Origin: Herbaspirillum sp. DW155
GTDB lineage: Bacteria; Pseudomonadota; Gammaproteobacteria; Burkholderiales; Burkholderiaceae_D
Reading direction: 5' to 3'
DNA length: 64,000 nucleotides
Assembly (NCBI RefSeq): GCF_037076565.1
Contig: NZ_AP029028.1
Location: forward strand, 3,906,001-3,970,000
Shown here in pieces: positions 36,408-45,795 of the stretch (its first letter is position 1; each line of letters begins with the position of its first letter). The position numbers were made by a program, and so were the translations under genes. The notes beneath the pieces are model-generated. The model saw only the letters and a list, made by a program, of their open reading frames with translations. It made no database searches and was not told where the DNA came from.

Positions 36408-37817
36408 TCACTGCCCCTCGCCAGACTGCTCTTTCTTGACCTCCGCAAACTTCGCCGCCATGGTCGGATTGCCACGCGTCAGGCGCTTGATGGTCACATC
36501 CTGCGCCTTGTCATTGGCCAGGCGCAGGTTGCGGTCGGTGCCGAGCAGGGCTTCCTTGGTCTTCTGCAGGTGGTCGATGGACTTGTCGATCTCGTCGATG
36601 GCCGTCTGGAAGCGGCGCGAGGCCAGGTCGTAGTTCTTGGCGAACGCCGCCTTGAAGGTGTCCAGCTCGGATTCGAAATTGGTGATGTCGATGTTCTGCG
36701 CCTTCACCAGCGCCAGTTCGGTCTTGTATTTCAGCGAGTTGAGCGCGGCGTTCCTGAGCAGCGTGATGATGGGAATGAAGAACTGCGGACGCACCACGTA
36801 CATCTTCGGGTAGCGGTGGAACACATCCACGATCCCCGTGTTGTACAGCTCGCTCTCCGGCTCCAGCATCGAGACCAGCACGGCGTATTCGCAAGCTTTC
36901 TCCTGGCGGTCCTTGTCCAGTTCCTTGAGGAAGTCTTCGTTGCGATTCTTGGTGGCGGTGCGATCACTCTCGTTCTTCATCTCGAACATGATGGAGACGA
37001 TCTCGGTGCCGGCCTCATCCGTATCACGGAAGATGTAGTCGCCCTTGCTGCCGCTGCGGGCATCGTTGTCCTTCTCGAAATACGCGCGCGGGAAGGCGGT
37101 GGCGCGGATGCGGTTGAACTCGGTCTCGCAGTGTTGTTCCAGGGTCTCGCCGACCATCTTGGTGGAGAGCCGCGCCTTCATGTCGCGCAGGCGCTCGATC
37201 ATGTCTTCGCGGTCCTTGAGCTGGGTCTCGTATTTGTCTTTCAGTGATTTCTCGGCCAGCTGCTTTTCCAGCTCGGCGTGCATCAGCTTGCTCTTGAGTT
37301 CGTCGCGCTCCTTCTCGACCACGCCGACGGCTTCGTTCACGGCCAGCTTCTGGGTCAGCGCGATGGAATCCATCTTCGCTTTCAATGCCTGGATCTCGGC
37401 ATCCTTTTCGCTGACGGTCTGCTGCAATTGCTGGGCGAGGCGGGCCTCAGCCAGTTGCTGTTCGGCGAGCTTTTCTTTTCTGGCCTGTTCGAGTTCGTTG
37501 GCCAGCTTGTCACGCTCGCGCTCGACGTTGGCCATGGCTTCGGCGACGGCCATCTTCTGCGCCATCTCGCCGGCTTCCAGCCTGGCCTTCAGCTCCTGGA
37601 TCTCGGCATCGCGGGCCGCTGCCGCCTTCTGCAATTGCGCCTCGGCCTTGGCGCTGGCCAGCGCGATGGCGTTGCGCTTATCCTGCTCGGCCAGTTCCAG
37701 ACGCTCATGCAGTTGCTGCTCGAAGGCGCTGTCGCGCACCTGCGAGAGGATGTCGGCGTAACCGGCTTCATCGATCTTGAAGGCTTTGCCGCAGTGGGGG
37801 CAGATGATGTCGTGCAT
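36408..37817 (-). CDS. DUF2130 coiled-coil protein
   Basis: 469 residues. A zinc-ribbon-like CPHCGKAF opens the protein (residues 6-13). A long Ala/Glu/Lys coiled coil covers about 30-220, then the DUF2130 domain ([38 protein letters not shown]). The C-terminal domain has nuclease-like features in the EMKNE stretch, reminiscent of restriction-endonuclease-like folds. Function is not established. Convergent with the PAAR gene at 28 bases, it marks the end of the type VI island. Confidence 0.88.
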   Translation of the reverse strand: MHDIICPHCGKAFKIDEAGYADILSQVRDSAFEQQLHERLELAEQDKRNAIALASAKAEAQLQKAAAARDAEIQELKARLEAGEMAQKMAVAEAMANVERERDKLANELEQARKEKLAEQQLAEARLAQQLQQTVSEKDAEIQALKAKMDSIALTQKLAVNEAVGVVEKERDELKSKLMHAELEKQLAEKSLKDKYETQLKDREDMIERLRDMKARLSTKMVGETLEQHCETEFNRIRATAFPRAYFEKDNDARSGSKGDYIFRDTDEAGTEIVSIMFEMKNESDRTATKNRNEDFLKELDKDRQEKACEYAVLVSMLEPESELYNTGIVDVFHRYPKMYVVRPQFFIPIITLLRNAALNSLKYKTELALVKAQNIDITNFESELDTFKAAFAKNYDLASRRFQTAIDEIDKSIDHLQKTKEALLGTDRNLRLANDKAQDVTIKRLTRGNPTMAAKFAEVKKEQSGEGQ

Positions 37818-37903
37818 GGCTGTTGGGTCCTGTTCTTGACGGATGGGCGCTAGCTTAACGGATCAGACACGCCGCGCTGACAGGAAAACAAAACAGAAAT
37901 GCG

Positions 37904-37928
37904 AAAAGCCCGCACTAGGCGGGCTTTT
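37904..37928 (-). terminator. Intrinsic terminator after tRNA-Val
   Basis: Perfect 10-bp arms AAAAGCCCGC (37904-37913) and GCGGGCTTTT (37919-37928) enclose a five-base loop. The arms end in T runs on both strands, so it can act in either direction. It lies eight bases after the tRNA 3' end on the minus strand. Confidence 0.9.
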
Positions 37929-37935
37929 CTGAATT

Positions 37936-38010
37936 TGGTGGAAAGTGCAAGGTTTGAACTTGCGACCCCTGCAGTGTGAATGCAGTGCTCTACCACTGAG
38001 CTAACCTTCC
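37936..38010 (-). tRNA. tRNA-Val (anticodon CAC)
   Basis: 75 bases on the minus strand fold as a cloverleaf. The acceptor stem GGAAGGT pairs with ACTTTCC, with one G-T pair. The D arm is GCTC-AGTGGTA-GAGC. The anticodon stem CTGCA/TGCAG has the loop TTCACAC, so positions 34-36 are CAC. The T arm contains GTTCAAAC. The CCA end is encoded. It reads GUG valine codons. Confidence 0.95.
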
Positions 38011-38054
38011 GTACCTGACTGGCTTTTTTGCTGCAGCGCCAATCGAGAAGCGAG

Positions 38055-38083
38055 ATTATGCCAACGTTTTTCGACCTGCGCAA
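38055..38083 (-). promoter_or_regulatory. Promoter for tRNA-Val
   Basis: On the minus strand TTGCGC (38083-38078) and CATAAT (38060-38055) are separated by 17 bases. The predicted start is about 40 bases upstream of the tRNA 5' end. Confidence 0.6.
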
Positions 38084-38158
38084 GTGCTTCGTAAATAATT
38101 CTTCATTTTTTATCGAAAGCGCTGCCGGATGACGACAAAGAACTGACCAACAGCCGCG

Positions 38159-38893
38159 TCACGCCGCTTCAGCAGCCGCCTCCGGTGGTGGCGGTTCAAA
38201 GCGCCACACGCAGCTGCCGCGCGCTTCCTTGTCGAGCTGGTTGAGCACCTCTTCGTGCAGGCCCAGTTCTTCCTCGCTGGCCGCCACCACGATCACCTCG
38301 GCCAGCGGAGCCAGTTCCAGCTTGCCCTCGCCTTCGCTGACCTCTTCTTCGGCGCCCAGGTCCATGGTCAGCGTGTTCTGGCCACGCGTCATCGACAGAT
38401 AGACTTCGGCCAGCAACTCCGCATCCAGCAGCGCGCCGTGCAGCACGCGGTGGGCGTTGGAAATGCCGTAACGGTCGCACAGCGCATCGAGCGAATTGCG
38501 GCGCCCCGGGTGCAGCTCCTTGGCCATCTGCAGCGAGTCCACCACGTCGATCACGTGTTCCTTGAACGGCGGCAGGCCCAGCAAGGCCAGTTCGGCATCC
38601 AGGAAGGCGACGTCGAAGGGCGCGTTGTGGATGATGATCTGGGCGCCACGCACGTAATCCAGGAACTCGGCGGCGATCTGCTTGAAGGTCGGCTTGTCGG
38701 CCAGGAATTCGGTGGTCAGGCCGTGCACGGCCAGCGCACCTTCTTCGGAGTCTCGCTCGGGATTGATGTAGAAGTGAAGGTTCTTGCCGGAAAGCTGGCG
38801 GTTGAGCACCTCCACACAGCCGATTTCCAGGATGCGGTTGCCGTTGCGCGGCGAAAGGCCCGTGGTTTCGGTATCGAGGATGATCTGACGCAT
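38159..38893 (-). CDS. dnaQ: DNA polymerase III epsilon subunit (3'-5' proofreading exonuclease)
   Basis: A 244-residue DEDDh exonuclease. Exo I is LDTETTGL with the two metal ligands, Exo II is IIHNAPFDVAFLD, and Exo III is HGALLDAELLAEVYL with catalytic His and Asp. After the exonuclease domain (about 1-175) a C-terminal acidic tail would contact the alpha subunit. Start ATG 38893 follows GGGAG. It lies 60 bases downstream of rnhA in the same direction, an rnhA-dnaQ arrangement common in proteobacteria. Confidence 0.96.
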   Translation of the reverse strand: MRQIILDTETTGLSPRNGNRILEIGCVEVLNRQLSGKNLHFYINPERDSEEGALAVHGLTTEFLADKPTFKQIAAEFLDYVRGAQIIIHNAPFDVAFLDAELALLGLPPFKEHVIDVVDSLQMAKELHPGRRNSLDALCDRYGISNAHRVLHGALLDAELLAEVYLSMTRGQNTLTMDLGAEEEVSEGEGKLELAPLAEVIVVAASEEELGLHEEVLNQLDKEARGSCVWRFEPPPPEAAAEAA

Positions 38894-38953
38894 GCTTGCT
38901 CCCTGCTGATTCTGATGCTGAAAAATGCCGATATGAAGAAAAAGCCGGGCGGA

Positions 38954-39388
38954 TCAGCCTATGCTGTCCACGCCCCGATTGGCCAGCTGGTCGGCGCGCT
39001 CGTTGCCCGCGTGGCCGTTGTGCCCGCGCACCCAGCGCCATTCCACCTGGTGTTGCTGCTGGGCGGCGTCCAGCGCCTGCCACAGGTCGGCGTTCTTGAC
39101 CGGTTCCTTGCTGGCGGTCTTCCAGCCGCGCGCCTTCCAGCCGTGGATCCATTCGCTGATGCCCTTCTGCACGTACTGGCTGTCGGTGTGGACCACCACT
39201 TCGCACGGGCGCTTCAAGGCATTCAAGGCCTGGATTACCGCCATCAGTTCCATGCGGTTGTTGGTGGTGTTGGGCTCGCCGCCGAAGATTTCCTTCTCCT
39301 TGCCACCCGCTACCAGCAAGGCACCCCAGCCGCCACGGCCAGGATTGCCCTTGCAGGCGCCATCGGAATAGATCTCTACTTTATCCAT
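38954..39388 (-). CDS. rnhA: Ribonuclease HI
   Basis: 144 residues from ATG 39388 ([17 protein letters not shown]); GTG 39397 three codons upstream is an alternative. It removes RNA from RNA-DNA hybrids. The catalytic acidic residues are visible in [25 protein letters not shown] and [10 protein letters not shown], and the basic handle [17 protein letters not shown] is present, as in the E. coli enzyme. Length is normal for the family. Co-directional with dnaQ. Confidence 0.96.
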   Translation of the reverse strand: MDKVEIYSDGACKGNPGRGGWGALLVAGGKEKEIFGGEPNTTNNRMELMAVIQALNALKRPCEVVVHTDSQYVQKGISEWIHGWKARGWKTASKEPVKNADLWQALDAAQQQHQVEWRWVRGHNGHAGNERADQLANRGVDSIG

Positions 39389-39488
39389 ACTCTTCACTTC
39401 AATCTGTTTGCTTGTGCACTTGTGCGCACAGTAGGCGGGCCGCGATGATACCTGATCGCGCTACCAGGCCGGTAAATTCGGTCGGTTT

Positions 39489-40283
39489 TCAGTCCGTTTT
39501 ATGGATGCGGTTGGTCACCGGCACGCCACGCGGGGCCGTCAGTTTCTGGCGTTGCAGGGCTGGTCCGATGAGGCGCATGCCGGGCACCCGCTTGATCGCC
39601 TGGACGATGTAGACCGCGCCGAAATACGGCCACCAGCGGTCGCCGGCCTTTTCCATGAAACCGAAGCGGTCCAGCCATTGCGCCGTCTCGCAGGGCGGCG
39701 CGTAGCAGCCGAAGTGGCCGCGATTGACTTCCATGTTGAGCAGCTTCAACCAGTCCTTGAGGCGCGGGAGGCGGATGAATTCGCCATCCTGCGGCAGGAA
39801 GTGGGCACCGGTCAGGCGTCCGGCGACCTGGCGCATGCCCCAGAGACTACTGGGATTGAAGCCGCAGATGATGACCTGCCCTTCCGGGATCAAGACCCGC
39901 TCCACCTCGCGCAGCACCTGGTGGGGCTCGGCGGCGAATTCCAGCACGTGCGGCAGCACCACCAGGTCCAGGCTCTGGGTGGCGAAGGGCAGTTCGCCGA
40001 AATTCTGCGTGACCACCTGGGGGATTTCCAGCTCGGACTGCCCTTCCACCGGCATGCGGTTGTCGGCCAGCCAGCGATAAGGCATGCGGTTGGCCTGCAG
40101 GGCGTGGATCTGGGGCGAGCCGATCTGCACGGCGTTGAAGCCGAAGATGTCGGCCGTCAGGGTGTTGAGATGACGCTGCTCCCACTGGCGCAGGTAGTCG
40201 CCGATAGGCGTCTGCAACCAGGCGGCCAGGTCTATAATTTCGGCGTTGTTCGCAGTCACAGCAGTTTCAGCCTTGTCAGCCAT
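39489..40283 (-). CDS. SAM-dependent methyltransferase (class I, UbiE-like)
   Basis: 264 residues. The core around [44 protein letters not shown] and the C-terminal [16 protein letters not shown] fits class I methyltransferases of the Methyltransf_11 type. The glycine-rich SAM motif ([11 protein letters not shown]) is degenerate, so activity is uncertain. Encoded between rnhA and gloB in an order I recognise from betaproteobacteria. The substrate is unknown. Its ATG lies only 17 bases from the divergent gloB start. Confidence 0.8.
   Translation of the reverse strand: MADKAETAVTANNAEIIDLAAWLQTPIGDYLRQWEQRHLNTLTADIFGFNAVQIGSPQIHALQANRMPYRWLADNRMPVEGQSELEIPQVVTQNFGELPFATQSLDLVVLPHVLEFAAEPHQVLREVERVLIPEGQVIICGFNPSSLWGMRQVAGRLTGAHFLPQDGEFIRLPRLKDWLKLLNMEVNRGHFGCYAPPCETAQWLDRFGFMEKAGDRWWPYFGAVYIVQAIKRVPGMRLIGPALQRQKLTAPRGVPVTNRIHKTD
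40233..40238 (+). promoter_or_regulatory. Candidate -10 box for gloB inside the methyltransferase gene
   Basis: A perfect TATAAT lies about 63 bases before the gloB ATG and within the first 50 bases of the divergent methyltransferase gene. No good -35 hexamer stands at the usual distance. The 17-base divergent gap is too small for promoters, so each must lie in the other gene. Confidence 0.45.
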
Positions 40284-40300
40284 CTCTTCTTTCGCGCCTC

Positions 40301-41140
40301 ATGACCCAGCCAGCCAAGCCAGCTCAAGCAGATCAGAAAACTTCATTGGACGTCCTGGCCGTTCCGGCGTTCGACGACAACTACCTGTGGATCATCCATG
40401 ACGGGCGCCATGCCGCCGCGGTCGACCCGGGCGACGCGGTCCCCGTCCTGGCCGCATTGCAGGCCGAGGGCCTGACGTTGGCCGCTATTCTACTGACTCA
40501 TCATCATGCTGACCATGTTGGCGGTGTGGTCGAGCTGGCACGGGCTGCCGCGAGCGATGAATTCCCCACCATCCCGGTCTACGGGCCGGCGCGCGAGCAA
40601 TCCCGCATCAAGGGGATGACGGTCCCGCTGCACGGGAATGAGGAGGTGAATATCGCTTCCCTCGGCTTGTCCTTGCAGGTCATCGAGGTGCCGGGGCATA
40701 CCCTGGGCCACATCGCGTATTACGCGCCCGCGCAGGCCCTGCTGTTCTGCGGGGATACGCTCTTTGCGGGCGGCTGCGGACGCGTCTTCGAAGGCACACC
40801 GGCGCAGATGGTGGAGTCCCTGGGCAAGCTGGCCAGCCTGCCCGGCGCTACCCAGGTCTACTGCGCCCATGAATACACGCTCTCCAACCTGAAGTTTGCG
40901 GCCGAGGTCGAGCCGGGCAATGCCGCGCTGGCCGAGCGCATCATTGGCGAACGCGCCCGGCGCGAACGCGGCGAGCCTACCGTGCCGACCACCATTGCGC
41001 TGGAGCGCGAGACTAACCCCTTCCTGCGCACCCAGGAAAAGGAAATTCTCGAATCCCTGCAAAAGAGTGGCCGTTTGGCGCAGTTGGACGAAGTTAGCAG
41101 CTTTGCAGCACTGCGCGAATGGAAGAATACGTACAGATAG
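40301..41140 (+). CDS. gloB: Hydroxyacylglutathione hydrolase (glyoxalase II)
   Basis: A 279-residue metallo-beta-lactamase fold enzyme that hydrolyses S-lactoylglutathione, the second step of methylglyoxal detoxification. The metal motif [10 protein letters not shown] is at about residue 67, with further ligands in [21 protein letters not shown] and [17 protein letters not shown] 40301 has no visible Shine-Dalgarno. A TTG at codon 16 ([15 protein letters not shown]) would give a more typical N-terminus. Confidence 0.94.
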   Translation: MTQPAKPAQADQKTSLDVLAVPAFDDNYLWIIHDGRHAAAVDPGDAVPVLAALQAEGLTLAAILLTHHHADHVGGVVELARAAASDEFPTIPVYGPAREQSRIKGMTVPLHGNEEVNIASLGLSLQVIEVPGHTLGHIAYYAPAQALLFCGDTLFAGGCGRVFEGTPAQMVESLGKLASLPGATQVYCAHEYTLSNLKFAAEVEPGNAALAERIIGERARRERGEPTVPTTIALERETNPFLRTQEKEILESLQKSGRLAQLDEVSSFAALREWKNTYR

Positions 41141-41217
41141 CGCCAAATTGAGGGACAGTTAGCCGCAAAAACCTGCCAAATCAAGGACTTGGCTTTGTAA
41201 CAGAGGCCAATTTCTGC

Positions 41218-41247
41218 TTGACTGGCTAAAAGGGTCTTCCGTACACT
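41218..41247 (+). promoter_or_regulatory. Candidate promoter for mltD
   Basis: TTGACT (41218-41223) and TACACT (41242-41247) are 18 bases apart. The predicted start would leave a leader of about 230 bases before mltD. The 341-base region 41141-41481 contains nothing else I can support. Confidence 0.45.
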
Positions 41248-41481
41248 CCTCCAATTCCCCAATTTGGGCGCCAGCGCTTTTACGCGTTTTTACGAAATGC
41301 TGTCTGCCCAGCACCACGCCGGGGAAACTCGCAGCTTCCGACCTTGCATTACCGTCAACCTGCACGCGCCCGTGATCGGACTGATCCGGACTCCGCCGGC
41401 AGGAGGTGTCGAGCTTCATCACAGCTCTGCAACGGAAGCGCCGCACGCAAACTTTTGCCTCTGGCACAGGATATCGCCCAC

Positions 41482-43002
41482 ATGCAGCGTACTTTGAAAC
41501 AATTCGCCATTGCCGCCCTGTTTTGCGCTGGCACCCCGCTGCTCTCCTACGCCAACGATATCTCGATCTACCCCGCCCCCTTCAATGCGATCAATCCCGA
41601 ACTGGCCGGCAATGCCCTGCCGGGGATGAACGACATCGACATCTGGACGCGCATTCGCAAGGGTTTCGGGATTCCCGATCTGGATAACGCCCTGGTGGAG
41701 AGCCAGACCCAGTGGTACAGCTCCCGTCCCGACTACATCCAGCGCACCACGGAACGCGCCTCGCGCTATCTGTTCCACGTCGTGCAGGAACTGGAAAAGC
41801 GCGGCATGCCCACCGAACTGGCACTGCTGCCCTTCATCGAGTCGGCCTTCAATCCGGAAGCGCTGTCGACCGCCAAGGCCGCCGGCATGTGGCAGTTCAT
41901 TCCCTCCACCGGGCGTGACTACAACCTCAAGCAGAACATGTTCACTGACGAGCGCCGCGACGTGCTGGCCTCCACCGACGCCGCGCTGACCTATCTGCAG
42001 AAGCTCTACGGCATGTTCGGCGACTGGCAGCTGGCGCTGGCGGCCTACAACTGGGGCGAAGGTTCGGTGCAGCGCGCGGTCAACCGCAACCTGGCGGCGG
42101 GCCTGCCGATCGACTTCAATACGCTGTCGGCGCAGATGCCCAACGAGACGCGCAACTACGTGCCCAAGCTGCAGGCGGTCAAGAACATCATCGCCAACCC
42201 GGGCGCCTTCAACATCGCCCTGCCCAAGGTGGACAACCAGCCCTACTTCGTCACCATCGGCAAGACCCGCAACATCGACGTGAAGGTCGCGGCGCAACTG
42301 GCCGAGCTGTCGGTCGATGAGTTCAGGGCGCTGAACCCGCAATTCAACCGCCCCGTCATCATCGGCGGCGAAGACACCAAGATCCTGCTGCCGGAAAGCA
42401 ATGCCGAGAAGTTCAAGGCCAACATGTCCAAGTGGACGCAGGCCTTCTCGACCTGGACCGCACATACCGTCTCCAGCGCCCGCGAGCGCATCGAGACCAT
42501 CGCCAGCAAGTTCGGCACCACCCCGGAAGTGATCCGCAGCGTCAACCAGATCCCGCCGCGCATGGTCTTGAAGGCTGGCTCCACCATCCTGGTGCCCAAG
42601 ACCGAGGAAACCGCCTCCCTCGATACCGACCTGACCCCGGAAATCGCTGACAACGCCCGCCTGGCCATCGCTCCGGACGTGCCGGAGACCCGCCACATCT
42701 ACGTCAAGGCCGGCAAGCGCGACACCCTGGCCGGCATCGCCAGCCGCTATCGCGTGAGCGTGGCGCAGATCAAGGAATGGAACGGTTTGAAGCGTGACAC
42801 CCTGGCTGCCGGCCAGAGCCTGCAGCTGCATGTGCCCAATGCCGCAGCGACGACTCGCGTGGCCGCGCATCACGCCGCACCGGCGCGCCGCCAGGTCGCC
42901 TCGGCCAAGGGCCCCGTACGCAAGGCCGCACCTGCCCCGGTCCGCAAGGTCGCCGGCAAGCCGCTGACGCTGGCCTCCGGAAACGGCGCGCGCAAGCAAT
43001 AA
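41482..43002 (+). CDS. mltD: MltD-type membrane-bound lytic murein transglycosylase with LysM repeats
   Basis: 506 residues from ATG 41482 (MQRTLKQFAI), where a signal peptide begins directly (cleavage near SYA-ND). The longer frame upstream adds 46 residues without a signal. The lytic transglycosylase domain (about 80-230) has catalytic Glu120 in LLPFIESAFNPEA, followed by AAGMWQFIPSTG and LALAAYNWGEG. Two or three LysM units follow, the clearest at HIYVKAGKRDTLAGIASRY. A Lys/Arg/Ala-rich tail ends the protein. No lipobox Cys is seen, unlike E. coli MltD, so membrane anchoring is doubtful. It cleaves glycan strands of peptidoglycan. Confidence 0.92.
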   Translation: MQRTLKQFAIAALFCAGTPLLSYANDISIYPAPFNAINPELAGNALPGMNDIDIWTRIRKGFGIPDLDNALVESQTQWYSSRPDYIQRTTERASRYLFHVVQELEKRGMPTELALLPFIESAFNPEALSTAKAAGMWQFIPSTGRDYNLKQNMFTDERRDVLASTDAALTYLQKLYGMFGDWQLALAAYNWGEGSVQRAVNRNLAAGLPIDFNTLSAQMPNETRNYVPKLQAVKNIIANPGAFNIALPKVDNQPYFVTIGKTRNIDVKVAAQLAELSVDEFRALNPQFNRPVIIGGEDTKILLPESNAEKFKANMSKWTQAFSTWTAHTVSSARERIETIASKFGTTPEVIRSVNQIPPRMVLKAGSTILVPKTEETASLDTDLTPEIADNARLAIAPDVPETRHIYVKAGKRDTLAGIASRYRVSVAQIKEWNGLKRDTLAAGQSLQLHVPNAAATTRVAAHHAAPARRQVASAKGPVRKAAPAPVRKVAGKPLTLASGNGARKQ

Positions 43003-43099
43003 TCCGGAGGAAGCCGGAGGAGACCCGGGCGGCCTGACCGCCCATCACAAGAAGACGCGCACGAAGCACGGAAGAAGAAAAAGATGGCAGTCTGCATGG

Positions 43100-43145
43100 A
43101 CCCGAAGCCCCGGAGCTGATCCGGACTTCGGGTTTTCTTTTTCTT
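43100..43145 (+). terminator. Intrinsic terminator after mltD
   Basis: ACCCGAAG (43100-43107) pairs with CTTCGGGT (43126-43133), and the inner arms CCGGA and TCCGG pair as well. The run TTTTCTTTTTCTTTT follows. It separates mltD from the convergent yejF. Confidence 0.9.
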
Positions 43146-43159
43146 TTACCGCCTGCGTT

Positions 43160-44749
43160 TCAGTGCGCCGCTTCGGCGTAGCTGGCCGCGGCCACCAGAC
43201 GGCGTGTGTAATCCTGCTGCGGATGCTGCAGCACCTGCTCGGTAGGGCCGCTTTCGACCACCTTGCCATCCTTCATCACGATGACCTGATGCGCCATCGC
43301 CTGCACCACGGCGAGGTCGTGGGTGATGAAGAGATAGGCCAGCCCGTGCCGGCGCTGCAGCTCGGCCAGCAGTTGCAGCACCTGCTGCTGCACGGTCACG
43401 TCCAGCGCCGAGGTCGGCTCGTCCAACAGCAGCAGTTCGGGTTGCAGCACCAATGCACGGGCAATGGCAATGCGCTGGCGCTGACCACCGGAGAATTCAT
43501 GCGGATAGCGATCCAGCACCGCCGCCGTCAGGCCGACTTCTTCGAGCGCGGCGATGATGGCCTGGCGCTGCTGCTCCGGGCTCTTGTCGGGATGATGCAG
43601 GGCCAGGCCCTCGCCAACGATCTGCTCCACCGTGCGGCGCGGCGAGAGGGAAGCGAAGGGATCCTGGAACACCACCTGCATGCGCGCACGCAAGGGCCGC
43701 AGTTCACGACTGCTGCGCTCGGAAATCGGCACGCCCCCGAAACGGATGCTGCCGGTCACGCTGGCCGCCGACAGGCGCAGCAAGGCCATGCCGAGGGTCG
43801 ACTTGCCGGACCCGGATTCGCCGACGATGCCTATGGTTTCACCGCGCCGCAATTGCAGGTCGATGCCATCGACGGCATGGAAGGCGCGCTTGGCGAACCA
43901 GCCCTGCTTGATGTGATAGGTGCAGCGCAGCTTTTCTGCCTGCAGCACCACCGGGGCCCCGGCCACCACATCGGCCGCATTGCGCTGCGGGCGGCTTTGC
44001 AGCAGCTTGCGCGTATAGGCTTGCTGCGGGTGGGCAAACAGTTCGGTGACGCTGGCGCTTTCCACCAGCCTGCCTTTTTCCATCACGCCCACGCGGTCGG
44101 CGAAGTGGCGCACCAGGTTCAGGTCGTGCGAGATGATGAGCACGGCCATGTTTTCTTCGCGCTGCAACTGGTTCAGCAGCGCCAGGATCTGCACCTGGAT
44201 AGTCACATCCAGGGCCGTGGTCGGTTCATCGGCGATCAGCAGCTTGGGCTTGCAGGCCAGCGCCATGGCGATCATGGCGCGCTGGCGCTGGCCGCCCGAG
44301 AGTTCATGCGGATATGACAGTGCCCGCCGCGCCGGTTCGGGGATGCCGGTCTTTTCCAGCAGCGCTACGGCGCGCCGGGCCGCATCGCGGGCATTGAGAC
44401 CTTCGTGATGCATCAGTACTTCGGCGATCTGGTTGCCGATGGTAAAGAGCGGATTCAAGGCCGTCATCGGCTCCTGGAAGATCATCGCGACGTCGTTGCC
44501 GCGCACCTGCTGCATCTGGCGCTCATTTTTCTTCAGCACATCCTGGCCGTCGAGCAGGATGCTGCCTTCGTAGCGGGCATCCTGGTTGAGCTGCATGACG
44601 GCCAGCGAAGAAACCGTCTTGCCTGAACCGGATTCGCCTACCAGGGCGAACTTCTCGCCAGGAGCAATCGAAAAACTCACGCGATCGACTACCACGGCGT
44701 CGCCGAAGCGCACCGTCAACTCCTTCACTTCCAGCAGGGCGGCGCTCAT
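43160..44749 (-). CDS. yejF: Peptide ABC transporter, fused dual ATPase YejF
   Basis: 529 residues with two complete ATPase modules in one chain (about 5-265 and 280-525). Walker A is GESGSGKT and GESGSGKST, the signatures LSGGQRQRAMIA and FSGGQRQRIAIA, and Walker B LLIADEPTTALD and LLLDEPTSALD. Start ATG 44749 (MSAALLEVKE) has GGAGGAAGG just upstream and overlaps yejE by four bases; a longer frame upstream lies within yejE. Last gene of yejABEF. The system imports oligopeptides and, in enterobacteria, microcin C. Confidence 0.95.
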   Translation of the reverse strand: MSAALLEVKELTVRFGDAVVVDRVSFSIAPGEKFALVGESGSGKTVSSLAVMQLNQDARYEGSILLDGQDVLKKNERQMQQVRGNDVAMIFQEPMTALNPLFTIGNQIAEVLMHHEGLNARDAARRAVALLEKTGIPEPARRALSYPHELSGGQRQRAMIAMALACKPKLLIADEPTTALDVTIQVQILALLNQLQREENMAVLIISHDLNLVRHFADRVGVMEKGRLVESASVTELFAHPQQAYTRKLLQSRPQRNAADVVAGAPVVLQAEKLRCTYHIKQGWFAKRAFHAVDGIDLQLRRGETIGIVGESGSGKSTLGMALLRLSAASVTGSIRFGGVPISERSSRELRPLRARMQVVFQDPFASLSPRRTVEQIVGEGLALHHPDKSPEQQRQAIIAALEEVGLTAAVLDRYPHEFSGGQRQRIAIARALVLQPELLLLDEPTSALDVTVQQQVLQLLAELQRRHGLAYLFITHDLAVVQAMAHQVIVMKDGKVVESGPTEQVLQHPQQDYTRRLVAAASYAEAAH

Positions 44750-45795
44750 GCCTTCCTCCGTACGTCCAGGGCGTTGCGCAGGGCATCGCCGATATTGGTC
44801 AGCAACAGCAGCATGACGGTCAGCACCAGGAAGGTCGACAGCGCAATCCACCAGGCATCGAGGTTGTTCTTCCCCTGCGACAGCAACTCGCCCAGGCTGG
44901 GCGTGGAAGGCGGCACGCCCAGGCCGAGGAAGTCCAGGCTGGTCAGCGCGAGGATGGACGCACTCATGCGGAACGGCAGGAAGGTCACCACTGTGGTCAT
45001 GCTGTTGGGCAGCACGTGGCGCCAGATGATCTGGCGATTGGACAAGCCCAAGGCACGTGCGGCCTGCACATATTCGAGGTTGCGGTTGCGCAGGAAATCG
45101 GCGCGCACGTAATCAGCCAAGCCCATCCAGCCGAAGGCGGCCAGCAAGCCCAGCAGCACCAGCAGGCTGGGCTGGAAGATGGAAAAGAAGATGATCAGCA
45201 GATACAGCTCCGGCATCGAACCCCAGATTTCCAGCAGGCGCTGGATCAACAGGTCGGTACGGCCGGCAAAGTAGCCCTGTATCGCCCCGGCCAGCACGCC
45301 CAACACCACGCCGATGGCCGTCAAGGCCAGACCGAACAGCACCGAAAGCCGGAAACCATAGAGCAGCCGGGCAAACACGTCGCGTCCGCGATCATCGGTA
45401 CCGAGCCAGTTGTCGGCCGAAGGCGGGGCCGGATTGGGCGACTTGGCGAAATAGTTCAGGGTCTCGTGGTTGTAGCGGTTCAGGGGATACAGGGCCCAGT
45501 TGCCGTCCTTCTTGAACTGATCCTGGATAAAGGGATCGAGGTAGTCGGCCGGCGTATCGAAGTCGCCGCCGAAGCTCTTGTCCGAATAATCCTTGAACAT
45601 CGGGAAGATCAGTTGGCCCTGGTAGCTGGCCACCAGCGGCTTGTCATTGGAAAAGAGTTCGGCCCCGAGGCTGAGCACGAACAGCACCGAGAAGATCAGC
45701 AAGCTCCAGTAACCGGTGCGGTTGCTACGAAAACGCAGCCAGATGCGGCGACCGGGCGAGACGGAGGGCGTGGTGGGAAGAGATGCGGGATTCAT
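44746..45795 (-). CDS. yejE: Peptide ABC transporter permease YejE
   Basis: A 349-residue DppC-like permease with an N-terminal helix (about 28-48) and a large periplasmic insert (about 55-150), typical of YejE. Five further helices follow, with the EAA loop DYVRADFLRNRNLEYVQAARALG. It overlaps yejB and yejF by four bases each (ATGA), so the operon is translationally coupled. Works with YejB as membrane channel. Confidence 0.94.
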   Translation of the reverse strand: MNPASLPTTPSVSPGRRIWLRFRSNRTGYWSLLIFSVLFVLSLGAELFSNDKPLVASYQGQLIFPMFKDYSDKSFGGDFDTPADYLDPFIQDQFKKDGNWALYPLNRYNHETLNYFAKSPNPAPPSADNWLGTDDRGRDVFARLLYGFRLSVLFGLALTAIGVVLGVLAGAIQGYFAGRTDLLIQRLLEIWGSMPELYLLIIFFSIFQPSLLVLLGLLAAFGWMGLADYVRADFLRNRNLEYVQAARALGLSNRQIIWRHVLPNSMTTVVTFLPFRMSASILALTSLDFLGLGVPPSTPSLGELLSQGKNNLDAWWIALSTFLVLTVMLLLLTNIGDALRNALDVRRKA

